Below are positions 16,328 to 25,410 of a stretch of DNA of 25,410 nucleotides, piece by piece. The DNA comes from Acanthamoeba sp. SK_2022b (lineage: Eukaryota > Discosea > Longamoebia > Acanthamoebidae). The notes beneath the pieces are model-generated. The model saw only the letters and a list, made by a program, of their open reading frames with translations. It ran no database searches and was not told where the DNA came from. Every line of letters starts with the position of its first letter. Positions within the stretch are counted from its first letter, which is position 1. The stretch lies in assembly GCA_027943245.1 (NCBI GenBank), contig JANDJZ010000593.1, positions 1 through 25,410 of the forward strand, read 5' to 3'. The position numbers were made by a program, and so were the translations under genes.

Positions 16328-18926
16328 TCAGGCGGAGGGGACAACGAAGCTGGTGGAGTTGGAGCCGACAGTCGACTGGAGGATGTGGCCCACTTGATCG
16401 TTCTTCTGCCACTGGATCCATCGCTTCTCCATGCGCAGCAGCGACAGCAGGAAGCTCAGCACCAGACACCCGAGCGACCACCCAAAGATCACCAACGCGT
16501 TCTCTTCCTGCGGGTGTCGACCGCCTGAGGACACGTGCACGTGCTGGAGGAGCGGGGAGCAGGCGGTGGCCGTACCATCTTGTTCGCCAGCGAGTCGAAG
16601 AGGATCGTGCGCGCGCCTCGCACCGCGTAGTAAAACGGCAGCCCGTGCCCGATCAGATAGAACCTTCCAATCATCATAGAGAGAAAAAAAAATCAACGTG
16701 CAACCATTTGTCCTCAACTCAGGGTCATGGAATGCGTACTCGTTCATGAGGTACTCGCTCATGAAGGCGCCCCCTGACCGTAGGCGACGCGTTTGAGGTG
16801 AGCAGAATGTAAACAAAAAATAAATAAATTAATAAAAATAGAATGGATTGCCTATTGGGCACGCACCAGAGGTGAGCTGCAAGATGAGCATGAAGGTGCT
16901 GGCGAGCTGGAATGCGGTGATTCCGAGCATGCCGGCCAAGGTGGCGTTGGCAAAGATGAAGCAGATGCTCACGTAGAAGAGCCACATCCAATAGGCCATG
17001 AAATTATGCTGGAAGATGGCGTCGCTAGCATCGCCTGTACCACCACGTATTAGCAAGACTTGCCCGCACGCATTCCGCGCAGGGTCATGCGGCACCTGCA
17101 ACGGCTGCAATGACGCAGGTGATCAGGAACGACTGAACGATGGCGAACATCATGGCCCACAGAGCACGCAACACGTGGTTCCATGCGGCCACGATCAAGA
17201 ACTGACTTCGCCAGGACATCTGCATTCCCAACATAACGTGTCGTCAAAAAAAAAGCCATTGGTAGAGGTTCTATCCAATCGGGTCAGCGACGCCACACGT
17301 ACGTTCCGGACACCGGCGATGTGGTGCAGGACCCCCAAGTCCATGTGGAGTTTCTTCGACTCGGAGGGCAGAGTGGCGCTGTACACCGCCGACACTGTCA
17401 TCATCGATCCTGCGCACGCGGTGCACCGAAAACAAGGTCTTGAGTTTGGAGATGAAAACCAACAAACCAGACGTGCCCACGTACCGATCCAGGCCAGCAC
17501 GAAGCTGACGTACGAGGCGAAGTTGAGGCCATATTTGTGCACCGGGTGGAGGTTGACCCAGGCCAACGTCACCGGGTTGAAGAAGAACGCAGGGTTCACG
17601 AATTGGAGCTAACAGCAACCAAACATCAATGAAACGCCTCTGTCGAACACACTCTGTGGAAGGCCAAACGTACAAGGAGAGGGCCCAGCGTGGAGGTCAA
17701 AAGTCGCTCGGAGATGCCCGTGGAGACCGACCTGAAGATGGTGTCGATGATCTTCACCACGATGCTTAAAGTGGCCTGCACGCGCACACATGCATCACTG
17801 CGTAAGCACAGCAATAAAGAGGAGGTCTTTGAAGGGGGGAGGTGCATGCATAGTTGCGGCCCTCGTCGTAGATGAAGTAGATGGGGTTGGAGTAGGCCTC
17901 GAACGCTGATAACGCAAAACAAGACAGGGGACCCCCGATCAACATCGCGACCAGCAGTCATTGATGTGGGTGGACAGAATGCGTACAGCCGGACGAGAAG
18001 AACAGCTTTTGGGTGAGTTGGGTGATGTTGATGATGGGCCCAAAGGCCTCGAACATGGTGGACGAGAAGTCTGGCGGTATGTACAGCGCTCCCCACGCGC
18101 AGCCATTCTCTATGCAGTCCTCCAGCTTGGCCCTGTTAACGTCGATCGTATCGGTGAACCAATCATCGCCCGTGGGCGCACGCGCGCGCGGCAAGCATGT
18201 AGCGGGCAGGAGTGGAACCTGTCGACAAGGTCGGGGCTCACCACCTTCCAGTCGAGGATGTCGGCCGTGGCGGGGTTGGTCAGCAGCTCCTGCGTGATGA
18301 GGGCTCCCGCCGAGACTGGAAGGAGTCCGATTGGGAGTGAGAGCAATTCCAGAAGTGAAGAGTACCGTTCTTCTACGTACTGGTGGGGATATCGCGGAGC
18401 AGGGCTAGAGTGGCGTTGTCCACAAGCCCGGAGCCGGCAAAGGCTGGCGAGCTGAAGTTGAAGCCTGTGTCCTCGTTGAGGATGAGTATCTGCAGGTTGT
18501 GCGTGTACGCCGCCGGGTTCCACAGAGCACCTGGTTGTTATTTATAAATGCAAACTCCAAGTATGTTAATTCCATTTAAAAATCAAATTAATTCTATTAT
18601 CTTTATTATTATTTTCTCTCTTTTTTTCTCGAGGAGTTGTAAATATGACTAAACTAATATTGGGGCGTGCCTATGTACAAGAAGGCGTAGACCATGACTA
18701 TCACGGGGATGATGTGCCACAGCAGGCACACGGTGGCATTGGTTTTGTTGAAGAACCGCGCCTTGAGTTGCAGCTGCAGCTGCTGCCCGGCTAACTCCTC
18801 TTCGTCGTCTAGGCGGTTACCGCCACGGCCATTTTCATCGTCTTCCTGGAGCCGTTTCTTCTCTTCCTTCCTTGTGGCTCTGTCTTCCACCAGGTCGTTC
18901 ATCTCCACCTCATCGGTGTTCTTCAT
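16328..18926 (-). CDS. DUF3533 / SNG1-family multi-pass membrane protein
   Basis: The family includes yeast Sng1 (nitrosoguanidine resistance) and is thought to act in lipid or drug transport at membranes; the substrate is unknown here. Exons, 5' to 3': 18926-18671, 18530-18381, 18315-18219, 18132-17987, 17905-17850, 17775-17674, 17608-17485, 17409-17303, 17219-17096, 17034-16867, 16773-16740, 16663-16576, 16507-16328; 543 residues. A charged cytosolic N-terminus (1-60) precedes one helix (about 65-85). A large non-cytosolic domain follows with GALWNPAAYTHNLQIL, WGALYIPPDFSS and YSNPIYFIYDEGRNYA. The C-terminal half holds about five helices (NFASYVSFVLAWIG, FMAYWMWLFYVSICFIF, ALVIFGWSLGCLVLSFLL). 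Introns 18531-18670 and 17776-17849 require GC donors. The start is the first ATG of the open frame. Family assignment rests on remembered motif pattern, so it is less certain than the gene model. Confidence 0.78.
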
Positions 18927-19097
18927 CTTTGCACGTTCAAGAACGTGTGCCGTTTGGGTAGTGGCCGTTCCCAAAGCGTTGCGGCAGCCAGTGGGACATT
19001 TTCGAGCCGGTATGACGAGGTTTTTCTTTTCTATTTAGTTTTTTTTAATCTTATTTTTTGCTGTTGGAGCAACAAGAGAAGCCCCCACCCACCCAGA
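18927..19097. promoter_or_regulatory. Short divergent promoter region
   Basis: 171 bases separate the start codons of the DUF3533 gene (leftward) and the GNAT gene (rightward). A T-rich block at 19020-19070 is the only compositional feature. No TATA box was found on either strand. A GTATGA...TTTAG pair at about 19010-19038 could be a leader intron of the GNAT transcript, but there is no way to test it here. Confidence 0.4.
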
Positions 19098-19568
19098 ATG
19101 GCAGAGGTGCGACCCGCCGCATTGCCAGACGACCTTCCTGTCGTGCGGAGCCTGTTCCGCGAGTACGCCGACGGTCTGGGCATCGACCTGGCCTTTCAGG
19201 ACTTTGAAGACGAGCTCGCAGCCCTGCCGGGCAAGTTCGAAGCGCCCGCGGGGAGGCTGCTGCTCGCCTGGCACGGCGGCGAGCCGGTGGGCTGCGTCGC
19301 CCTGCGCCCCCTTAAAGACAAGGGCGCCTGCGAGATGAAGCGCCTCTTTGTGCGGCCGCAGGCGCGCGGCGAGCGGCTCGGGCGCCGGCTGGCCGAGCGC
19401 ATCTGCCGGGAAGCGCGCGAGGCCGGCTACTCGCGCATCTGCCTCGACACGCTGCCGACCATGACTGCGGCGGTCAACCTGTACCGGGAGCTCGGGTTCA
19501 AGCCAACCGCGCCCTATGTCTACAACCCCATTCCGGGCGCCTTATTCCTCGCGCTCGAGCTGGAGTGA
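19098..19568 (+). CDS. GNAT-family N-acetyltransferase, bacterial type, intronless
   Basis: Transfers an acetyl group from acetyl-CoA to an unknown amine substrate. The single open frame encodes 156 residues, the usual length of a one-domain bacterial GNAT. It starts MAEVRPAALPDDLPVVRSLF, has the core strand LLLAWHGGEPVGCVALRPL, the pre-P-loop segment GACEMKRLFVRPQ, and ends NLYRELGFKPTAPY...PGALFLALEL. The acetyl-CoA loop reads RGERLGRRLAE, where many relatives have RGxGLGR, so the central Gly of the Q/RxxGxG/A motif is Arg here. It is the only intronless gene among seven intron-rich ones, and the protein pattern is that of proteobacterial or actinobacterial enzymes, so transfer from bacteria is likely (inference). 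Codon use matches the GC-rich neighbours, which suggests an old, adapted arrival or a GC-rich donor. It is unlikely to be bacterial contamination, because spliced genes flank it within 180 bases on both sides. Confidence 0.9.
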   Translation: MAEVRPAALPDDLPVVRSLFREYADGLGIDLAFQDFEDELAALPGKFEAPAGRLLLAWHGGEPVGCVALRPLKDKGACEMKRLFVRPQARGERLGRRLAERICREAREAGYSRICLDTLPTMTAAVNLYRELGFKPTAPYVYNPIPGALFLALELE

Positions 19569-19746
19569 TCAACTTGCGCTTGTCGCTGCTACAGCCCACA
19601 ACCCAGTTGCCAGTGGCTCTATAACTACTCCGTTGTAGCCTTCAATGGCGCGGAGAGGAAATGGTTTGTGGACTTGTCGATGCAAGCCACGGCGGAAACT
19701 CTGAACTCTGCGTGCATGGGTGGAGGACCGCTGGCGCATTGCTGGG
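19569..19746. other. Convergent 3' spacer, GNAT / enoyl-CoA hydratase
   Basis: 178 bases between two stop codons. No open frame fits either neighbour, and no recognisable signal or repeat was seen. Confidence 0.5.
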
Positions 19747-21475
19747 CTATTTGTCGTGCCACGAGGCCTTGCGCTTTTCTGTGAACGCTTTCATGCCCTC
19801 CTTCTGGTCCTCCTGATGGCGTGGCGTGGTGCAATTATGCGTTGGCGTTCAGATTCGGTGCGAGCGTCCGCTCGATCGTGAGGAGCAGGCGCACGTACGG
19901 TGGCAAACGAGGCGTAGAACAGATGGCGCTCGTAGTTGAGTCCCTCGTTGAGGGAGCTCTCGTAAGCGCGATTCACGCTGTCCTTGGCCATCTCCACGAT
20001 GGGCATCGAATGGCCTGCAACCACCACCACCACCACCACCACCACCACCACCACCACCACCACCACCACCACCACCACCACCACCACCACCACCACCACC
20101 AATTCAGTATGTGCGCAGCGACGTCGACCTCGCGGGGGGAGGGGCACGGGCACACCGGCGATGGTCTGCGCGACCTCGATAGCGGTGGCGAGTGTCTTGT
20201 CGACGGGGACCACGCGGCTGACGAGCCCCACCCTCTCGGCCTCGGCCGCGTTGATGATTTTTCCGGTCAGCACCATCTCCTGCACGCCGCACCGTTGCGG
20301 GGAAGCGTGAGCAAACGAGCCTCTTCTGGCGGGGCGGGACACGGAGAGAGGTAGAAGAGAGAGAGAGAGGTAGGAGAGAGAGAGTGAGCGAGACCATGGC
20401 TTTGGACTTGCCGATGGCGCGGGTGAGGCGTTGGGTCCCGCCCAGCCCTGGAATGGTGCCTATCTTCACCTCGGGCTGCCCGAACTGCGCGTTCTCTCCT
20501 GCGAATTCGTCAGCGTTAGAATTATTTTAGTAAATCAATAAATTAATAATTTAATTATAGTTTTTTTTATATATATATAATTATGAATTCTCGGCCTCGT
20601 ACCGGCGATGAGGATGTCGCACATCATGGCCAGTTCGCAGCCGCCGCCCAGCGCATAGCCGTTCACTGCGCCCACGACTGCCACGCCGCGCGCGTGTGAA
20701 CACAGTTGTCCGCAAAAAAGGGAAGGTTGGCGCCACGGTCGAGTCTGAAGGGAAGGGCGGTACGCGGTTTCTTGAGGAGAGCGGCCTGGCCGATGACGTT
20801 GATGAAGTGGTCGGGGTGGCTCATCTCGACCATCGTCTTGGTGCTCATCTCCTTGATGTCTGCTCCAGCTGCACACGCACACGGCACGTGATTGGCATCA
20901 AGTCACTATTATCTACAACCACCAACCTGCCCACAGAGCGAGGACGTGCCGGCAAAGGCTCGGTCGCTGCCGGTGAGGACGATGCAGCGAACCGACGTGT
21001 CTCTGTCCAGCCGCTGCAACGTCGACACCACCTCTCGCACCAGCTTCAAGTGCACAGGTTAGACGGCGGTAAACTGGTTTTTATGTTGTTGTTGGGGTTT
21101 TTTGTTTTGTTTTGTTTTGTTTATTTTTTGTTTTTTTTTTGTTTTTTTATGGTTATTATTTTCTTACAAACATGGATTTTTTATTTTTTATTTTGCTTTT
21201 TTTGCTTTTTTTCCATTGTTTGTTTTTTTTAATTTAAATAAATTTGGAGAGCGTGCCTGTGTGCCCAGGGCGTTGAGGGCTGCGGGGCGGTTCATGCGCA
21301 CCACCACCACCCCGGACGTGCCCTGCCGCTCTACAACTACCACGTCCGTGGTGGGCAAGTCAGCTTTGCTGGCGGTATTCGTCCGCACTGGTGAGCGGTC
21401 CTCCGCGAAGCCATTAGCGCCACTGCCCAGGTGGCGACACACGGTGGCAACACGCCGCACGGCGGTGACCTCCAT
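19747..21475 (-). CDS. ECHS1: Enoyl-CoA hydratase, mitochondrial
   Basis: Hydrates trans-2-enoyl-CoA to (S)-3-hydroxyacyl-CoA, the second step of beta-oxidation. Exons, 5' to 3': 21475-21257, 21043-20950, 20868-20764, 20677-20603, 20498-20395, 20279-20156, 20014-19899, 19812-19747; 300 residues, close to animal ECHS1. Residues 1 to about 45 are rich in Arg, Ser and Ala with few acids at the start, as in a mitochondrial presequence. Crotonase motifs follow: [37 protein letters not shown] and [16 protein letters not shown]. Both catalytic glutamates are present (about E154 in GGGCE and E174 in GQPE, 20 apart as in the rat enzyme). The C-terminus has [15 protein letters not shown]. Introns 21044-21256 and 20869-20949 require GC donors. 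A CGCAG directly before the ATG may end a 5' leader intron starting at GTAAAG near 21545. Confidence 0.94.
20021..20101 (-). repeat. (TGG)27 trinucleotide tract beside a splice acceptor
   Basis: 27 perfect CCA units on the plus strand, i.e. TGG on the sense strand of the enoyl-CoA hydratase gene, in the intron 20015-20155. Only TTG separates the tract from the CAG acceptor. Confidence 0.95.
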
Positions 21476-21805
21476 CTGCGTTTTGTACTTCTTTTATTTT
21501 ATTTTTATTTCCATTTCCTTGGAATATATGACATGATTTCTTTACAGCTCAAAACGGACAAAACAGGCGATTTCATAAAATGGTCAAAGGTTCGTGGATT
21601 CACGACCAAAGGAACCTATACGACCGGAAAGGTCAAGACAGTAGTATCTTGACCACGTTTTACGTGGCCAGCACGCACGTAAAAGAGAGCAGCACGCCGG
21701 GCCGGAAAAACCATTAATGGGTGGAATCCTTATTAGGGGCGTAAACACAGTTTCTGCCAGTTTACAACCACCAGTAGTATTGGTACATGGTGCGCACTCC
21801 TGATG
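21476..21805. promoter_or_regulatory. Enoyl-CoA hydratase promoter region / GATA-gene 3' flank
   Basis: 330 bases upstream of the hydratase and downstream of the GATA-factor stop. The part next to the hydratase ATG (21480-21550) is AT-rich and looks like a leader intron. Three closely spaced inverted repeats occupy 21589-21667 (separate entry). The remainder up to 21805 has no gene-like frame. Confidence 0.45.
21589..21667. promoter_or_regulatory. Cluster of three inverted repeats upstream of enoyl-CoA hydratase
   Basis: Three consecutive hairpin-type repeats lie 114-192 bases upstream of the hydratase ATG: TCGTG-GATT-CACGA (21592-21605, flanked by GG/CC), GGTCAAGA-8 nt-TCTTGACC (21631-21654, perfect 8-base arms) and CCACG-TTTTA-CGTGG (21653-21667). 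The motif GGTCAA(A/G) also occurs singly at 21582 and within the second repeat. They could be dimeric factor sites or RNA hairpins in the GATA 3' UTR; the sequence does not decide. Confidence 0.5.
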
Positions 21806-23153
21806 TCACGACGAAGTAGTTGACCTTGACTCGCTGCTCGCGGGATCGCTGGTTACGCCGCCAGGGTTGCGGCGTCGTTTGCGCGGCTTGGCGAGCGAGG
21901 GCATGGCCGGGAAGGGAATCACCACGCCCTTCTTCTCCTCGGCGCGCACGAACTTGCGATACCGCAGACCACACCTGTTCGTCACCAAGTCGGATCGGTA
22001 ATGTGGTGAGACGGGATTGGCGGCCACACACTGCGACTGGGATTGAGGGTGGCCACCACGTACGCGTTACAGAGCGTGCCCTTGCCGTCAGGTCCGGTGC
22101 GCCACTCGGGGGTTGTCGTGATGCCGCAGTGCATGCACGTGCGTCCGGTCATGATTCGCGGCTCCTTGCCGTGGCCTCCGCCGGCGACCATTTCAGAGAT
22201 CAGGCCTTGGTCATCCTCCTCGTCTTGCGAGCCTTCCGAGCTGCTGTTGTCCGAGTCCCGCTTTCTCTTCGTTTCCTGTTCCTTCTTCTTCTGGTTCCAC
22301 TTCAGCGCCTGGAACAACCCATCGACGTGAGTCTTGAGGCTCGACCTCGAAGAACGTTCATGTGTGCCGCACCTTCTTATTGGCGGCGATTGCTTTGTGC
22401 GTGTGCTTGAGAGTGGTCATGGCCTCTTCCTTCTGCTGCCACCGCTCCTTGGCCTCCTCGGTCGCCAGCTTGACTATCACCGACGAACAACCCGACGACA
22501 ACGACGGCCGCGAGGGGCTGGGGAGGGGCGACTCCTCGCCCTCGGAGCCACCCAACCGCTTGGACGACCACCTGGAGCGGGGAGACGAGAGAGGCGAAGA
22601 CGACGGGGACGACGAGCCCACGCCCTTCTCCAGACCACCCGTGCCTTGTGCCTCCTCGTCCGTGGGACTGGTCAGGAAGCTGATGTCCATCTTGGCCCGG
22701 CGGGTCGTGGTTGGGTCTTCTTCCAGCTGGATCGGCTCCCTGCGCCTCATCTTGGCCGGCTTGGCGGTGGGCTGGGCGATCTGCGGTGTCGCCGAGGGCG
22801 TGGTGGTCGTGGTCGTGGTCGTGGTGGCCTGGAAGGAGGTAAAGGTCGGGGGCGCGGGCGGCAGGCCAAAGGGCAGGAAGGGCACGCTCAAGGAGAGTGC
22901 GCCGGGGTGGGTCGACGCCGAGAGCAGCAGCAGGCCCGCAGTGGTGGCGGGGGGCAGGTAGGGCTGTGGCTGCAGTGAGGAGATCGATCGTCCAACCAAT
23001 AATAAGTTACCAGGACTCATTTTTCGATTTCTATTACGAGGCGCAAAAGAGAGATGTTGATGTGCAAACCTGGTGCTGGGGGGACTGTGCCGCCGCGGCG
23101 GTGTGTTGATGCCACAACTGGAGAGCAGAGAGGAAGGCCATAGCGTCTTGCAT
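21806..23153 (-). CDS. GATA-type zinc-finger transcription factor
   Basis: Nuclear DNA-binding protein expected to recognise (A/T)GATA(A/G). Exons, 5' to 3': 23153-23070, 22969-22373, 22308-22064, 21974-21806; 364 residues. One finger near the C-terminus reads CMHCGITTTPEWRTGPDGK followed by GTLCNACGLRYRKFVR, i.e. C-X2-C-X18-C-X2-C (about 285-310), the type IVb spacing of plant and some fungal GATA factors. The finger is split by an intron after CNA. A basic tail KPRKRRRNPGG could be a nuclear signal. The N-terminal two thirds are low-complexity Pro/Ser/Thr/Gln (T-run about 90-100, SSSPSSSPLSSPRSRW). A KKKEQETKRKRD block precedes an acidic Ser/Asp patch before the finger. The start was chosen at 23153 (MQDAMAFLSALQLWHQH), because this 28-codon exon joins the next in phase. 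The later ATG at 23020 then lies within the intron. Confidence 0.88.
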
Positions 23154-23578
23154 CTTCAAGACGTACCGTGTTTGTGTTCAAGGAGTTGGAGTAAATGGGT
23201 AAAAGGGGTTGGCCGCACGCTGAGGTGGCGGGAGTCTAAGGAAGGAAAGGAAGGCGTTAGGCAACGAGAGAGATGGAACCAAAGAGCCGGGTAGCGTTGG
23301 TGATTGCGTCAGCACTGGAATCTGCCCGTGAGCGGCAGTGAGCCGTGTGCAGAGGAACGGCCGCAGGTGCTATTTTTCCCAGCTTTTTTACGATTGGTTG
23401 GCGGGCATCTCTCAGCCTTGATCCTCTTAGTCGACCGCGAATCTTGCCCAATCCCGATTTTGTGTAGACGCTCCAAAAGGAGACAAAATTACCAAGTGAG
23501 AGGCGGAGAATGGCCAAGCCCATAACTCAGTTGCACCAATGACAGCATTTCTAGCAACCCTTATGGCGCGCGCGTGGC
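23154..23578. promoter_or_regulatory. Intergenic region upstream of the GATA gene
   Basis: 425 bases between the GATA start codon and the stop of the dehydrogenase gene, both read leftward. It holds ATTGG at 23393-23397 (CCAAT on the coding strand of the GATA gene, about 240 bases from its ATG) and a purine-rich GGAAGGAAAGGAAGG tract near 23238-23253. No open frame with coding character was found. Confidence 0.4.
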
Positions 23579-25345
23579 TCACAGAGATGAGGCCTTGGGC
23601 CACTGGTAGCCCGGAGTCAGACGGAAACCGCGTGCGCGTATGAACTCGTCGGCCTGGGAGAGATGGGGAACACCGGGTGGGCAAGAAGAGGTAAGAAGAT
23701 GAGCGAGTTCGTTTCGTCAAGACGACCACCACCAAGCTGGCGCCATGTGTCGCTGTCAACGAACCTCCTTGGGCCCACGCGAGCCGTAGGGGTAGCGCAA
23801 GGGCTCGACCTTCTCCTCCTCCAGGTGGTGCAAGATCGGCGTGAAGATGTCCCACGCTATTGTTGGAAAATCGCAATAACGGTTAACAGTGTTGTTGTTG
23901 TTGTTGTTAACATAAGTCCTAGATCATCAACAGAGAAGAGAAGGGAAAGAGACGACGAGCGTGACGTACCAGCGGCCAACTCGTCATCCCGCACGAAAAG
24001 CCGATGGTCGCCTGCGTTCACCGGGAGAGACACCACGAAGGCAGTACATTACTTTTGGGTGAGAGATCGGTCCATGATTGGCCGAGGCTACGGTAAAATG
24101 GCACGACCCGATTGGTCCAAGCCCTCTTCAGGTGGGGCGATGTGGGGGTACCCTTGATCACGTCCAGGATGAGGCGTTCGTAGGCCGCCGGGATGCGCGG
24201 CGCCTTGCCCTCCGCTTCGAAGCGCGACTTGTAGGTCAGGTCCAGCTCGGTCATGGCCAGCTCCTCGGTCAGCCCTGCTCGCCCCACCACCACCCAACCG
24301 GGAGCCCACACGCCCGGGCGGGGTTGATGAGATAGGAGGTGGGGAGAGTCGACGAGGCCAACGCACCGGGCTTCTTGGTGAACATCTTGAGGTAGACCGC
24401 TTCGTTGGGCTGCACGCGCAGCACCAGCTCGTTGGGCGGGAGGTCCTCGTCGAAGAGCCCCCTGAGCTTCGACTGCTTGAACTGGATTCGAATCTCTGCG
24501 CCACAGTCGGTATATTATAAATAAATATAAATATAAATAAATAAATAAATATAAAATAAATAAATAATACACCAACAACAAGCAGAGAGGAGGAGCGCAC
24601 CTGATTTGTGGTCGTCGAGGGCCTTGCCGCTCTTGATGATGAACGGGGTGCCCTCCCACCTGCATGATCACCGGCGAGAACAGTTGTCAACCACACTGAC
24701 ACACTACGCGTGTATAGCAGCAGCAGCAGCAGCAGCGCGGCGACCAGACCTGTCGTTGTTGATGCGAAGCTCGGTCACGGCAAAGGTGGGGGTGAGCGAG
24801 TGCTTGTCCGGCACCGAGGGGTCGTCGGTGTAGCCCTTCTTCTTCTCCTCCTCCTTCTCGACCTTGCCCTTCTTCTCGGCCTTGCCCTTGTCCTCGGGCG
24901 CGGTGTACTGGCCGACGAGCATGTCCTCGGGCTTGATCGGCGCGATGCGCTTGAGCACCTCGGTCTTGGCGTCCCTGTGCCCCCCCCCCAACCCAACACC
25001 AAACGCACGCCGCCGGTGGCGTCAGCGCGCGGCGCAGTCGACTGGGAGAGGAGAGGGGGGGGGGCACGTGCTGGATGTCGGAGGCGCCGAGGGACTTGGG
25101 CGGCTCCATGGCCACCATGGCCAGCACCTGGATGAGGTGGTTCTGCATGACGTCTCGAATGATGCCAAACTGGACCACACATCACCCACCCACCACCGTA
25201 GCATGCGTGGTCGGGGTCAGGTTGGTCGTGGCGTGGGCAGATGGAGAGGTCACGTGTACCTCGTCGAAGTAGCCGCCCCTCCCCTCTGCGCCAAAGTCCT
25301 CTTCGAGGGTGATGCGCACGTTGGCGATGTGCTCCTTGTTCCACA
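23579..25345 (-). CDS. G6PD: Glucose-6-phosphate 1-dehydrogenase (C-terminal part)
   Basis: Oxidises glucose 6-phosphate with NADP, the first step of the pentose phosphate pathway, in the cytosol. Exons, 5' to 3': 25345-25260, 25169-25072, 24974-24750, 24659-24601, 24495-24367, 24274-24152, 24011-23970, 23856-23765, 23653-23579; 309 residues. The Rossmann fold and the active-site region lie right of the window edge; the exon before 25345 ends at about 25410. Landmarks: [109 protein letters not shown] and the C-terminal GYQWPKAS. A Lys/Glu-rich insert sits between VGQY and KGYTDDP (encoded about 24835-24893) and is absent from animal enzymes as I recall them. The intron 24975-25071 requires a GC donor. 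The protein ends in SSL, which is only weakly like a peroxisomal signal. Confidence 0.94.
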
Positions 25346-25410
25346 CTAGTGGTGGGTGGGTGTATGGAGTGAGCCAACTCGTGTGGACCAATGAGAGAGA
25401 GGGCCATACC

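Noticed and set aside
17776..17849. Reading through TATGCATGC as coding in the DUF3533 gene
   Set aside because: The extension ends at a stop soon after, and skipping it restores the family motif DEGRNYATLSIV.
18945..19097. N-terminal extension of the GNAT frame upstream of MAEVRP
   Set aside because: The upstream codons run through a T-rich leader with hydrophobic, non-conserved residues and overlap the divergent gene's 5' end.
19973..20155. Poly-Trp or poly-His protein encoded by the CCA tract
   Set aside because: Intronic trinucleotide repeat between two exons of enoyl-CoA hydratase that join perfectly.
21588..21608. GGTTCG-like B-box suggesting a tRNA gene
   Set aside because: No acceptor stem, D-arm or anticodon arm can be drawn around it.
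22373..23020. GATA-factor start at the ATG at 23020
   Set aside because: A 28-codon exon starting at 23153 splices in phase to 22969 with GTTTGC and CTGCAG boundaries; the 23020 ATG then falls into that intron.

Overview
The window is nuclear DNA of an intron-dense protist. Exons are GC-rich with G/C-ending codons, introns are short (about 50-200 nt), often AT-rich, and many carry microsatellites, and genes are tightly packed. This compares best with a free-living amoebozoan of the Acanthamoeba type; that assignment is inference from gene style, not from a database hit. No rRNA, tRNA, transposon, CRISPR array or replication origin could be supported.

Layout, with every spliced model assembled by hand and checked for unbroken reading phase. 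(1) 70-5895, plus: 3' part of a large BEACH/WD40 protein of the WDFY3/LvsA type, 21 exons. (2) 6055-10293, minus: polytopic membrane protein with a C-terminal class 3 lipase domain, 17 exons. (3) 10980-16237, plus: F-box, leucine-rich-repeat and ankyrin protein, 20 exons, with one apparent frameshift near 15234. (4) 16328-18926, minus: membrane protein of the DUF3533/SNG1 family, 13 exons. (5) 19098-19568, plus: intronless GNAT acetyltransferase of bacterial type. (6) 19747-21475, minus: mitochondrial enoyl-CoA hydratase, 8 exons. (7) 21806-23153, minus: GATA zinc-finger factor, 4 exons. (8) 23579-25345, minus: C-terminal part of glucose-6-phosphate 1-dehydrogenase, 9 exons, continuing beyond the right edge.

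Genes 1/2, 3/4 and 5/6 converge; 2/3 and 4/5 diverge from short shared promoter regions. The genes do not form a pathway: membrane trafficking, lipid hydrolysis, substrate recognition for ubiquitination, drug or lipid export, beta-oxidation, transcription and the pentose phosphate pathway are represented by one gene each.

The most unusual signal is in splicing. Of about 85 introns, 7 can only be placed with a GC-AG boundary, six of them starting GCACG(T/C), and most GT donors follow GTNCG rather than GTAAG (C at +4 in about 63 of 85). Long dinucleotide and trinucleotide tracts lie only in introns, several directly against the 3' splice site. One intron holds an array of TTTGCAG units that look like decoy acceptors.
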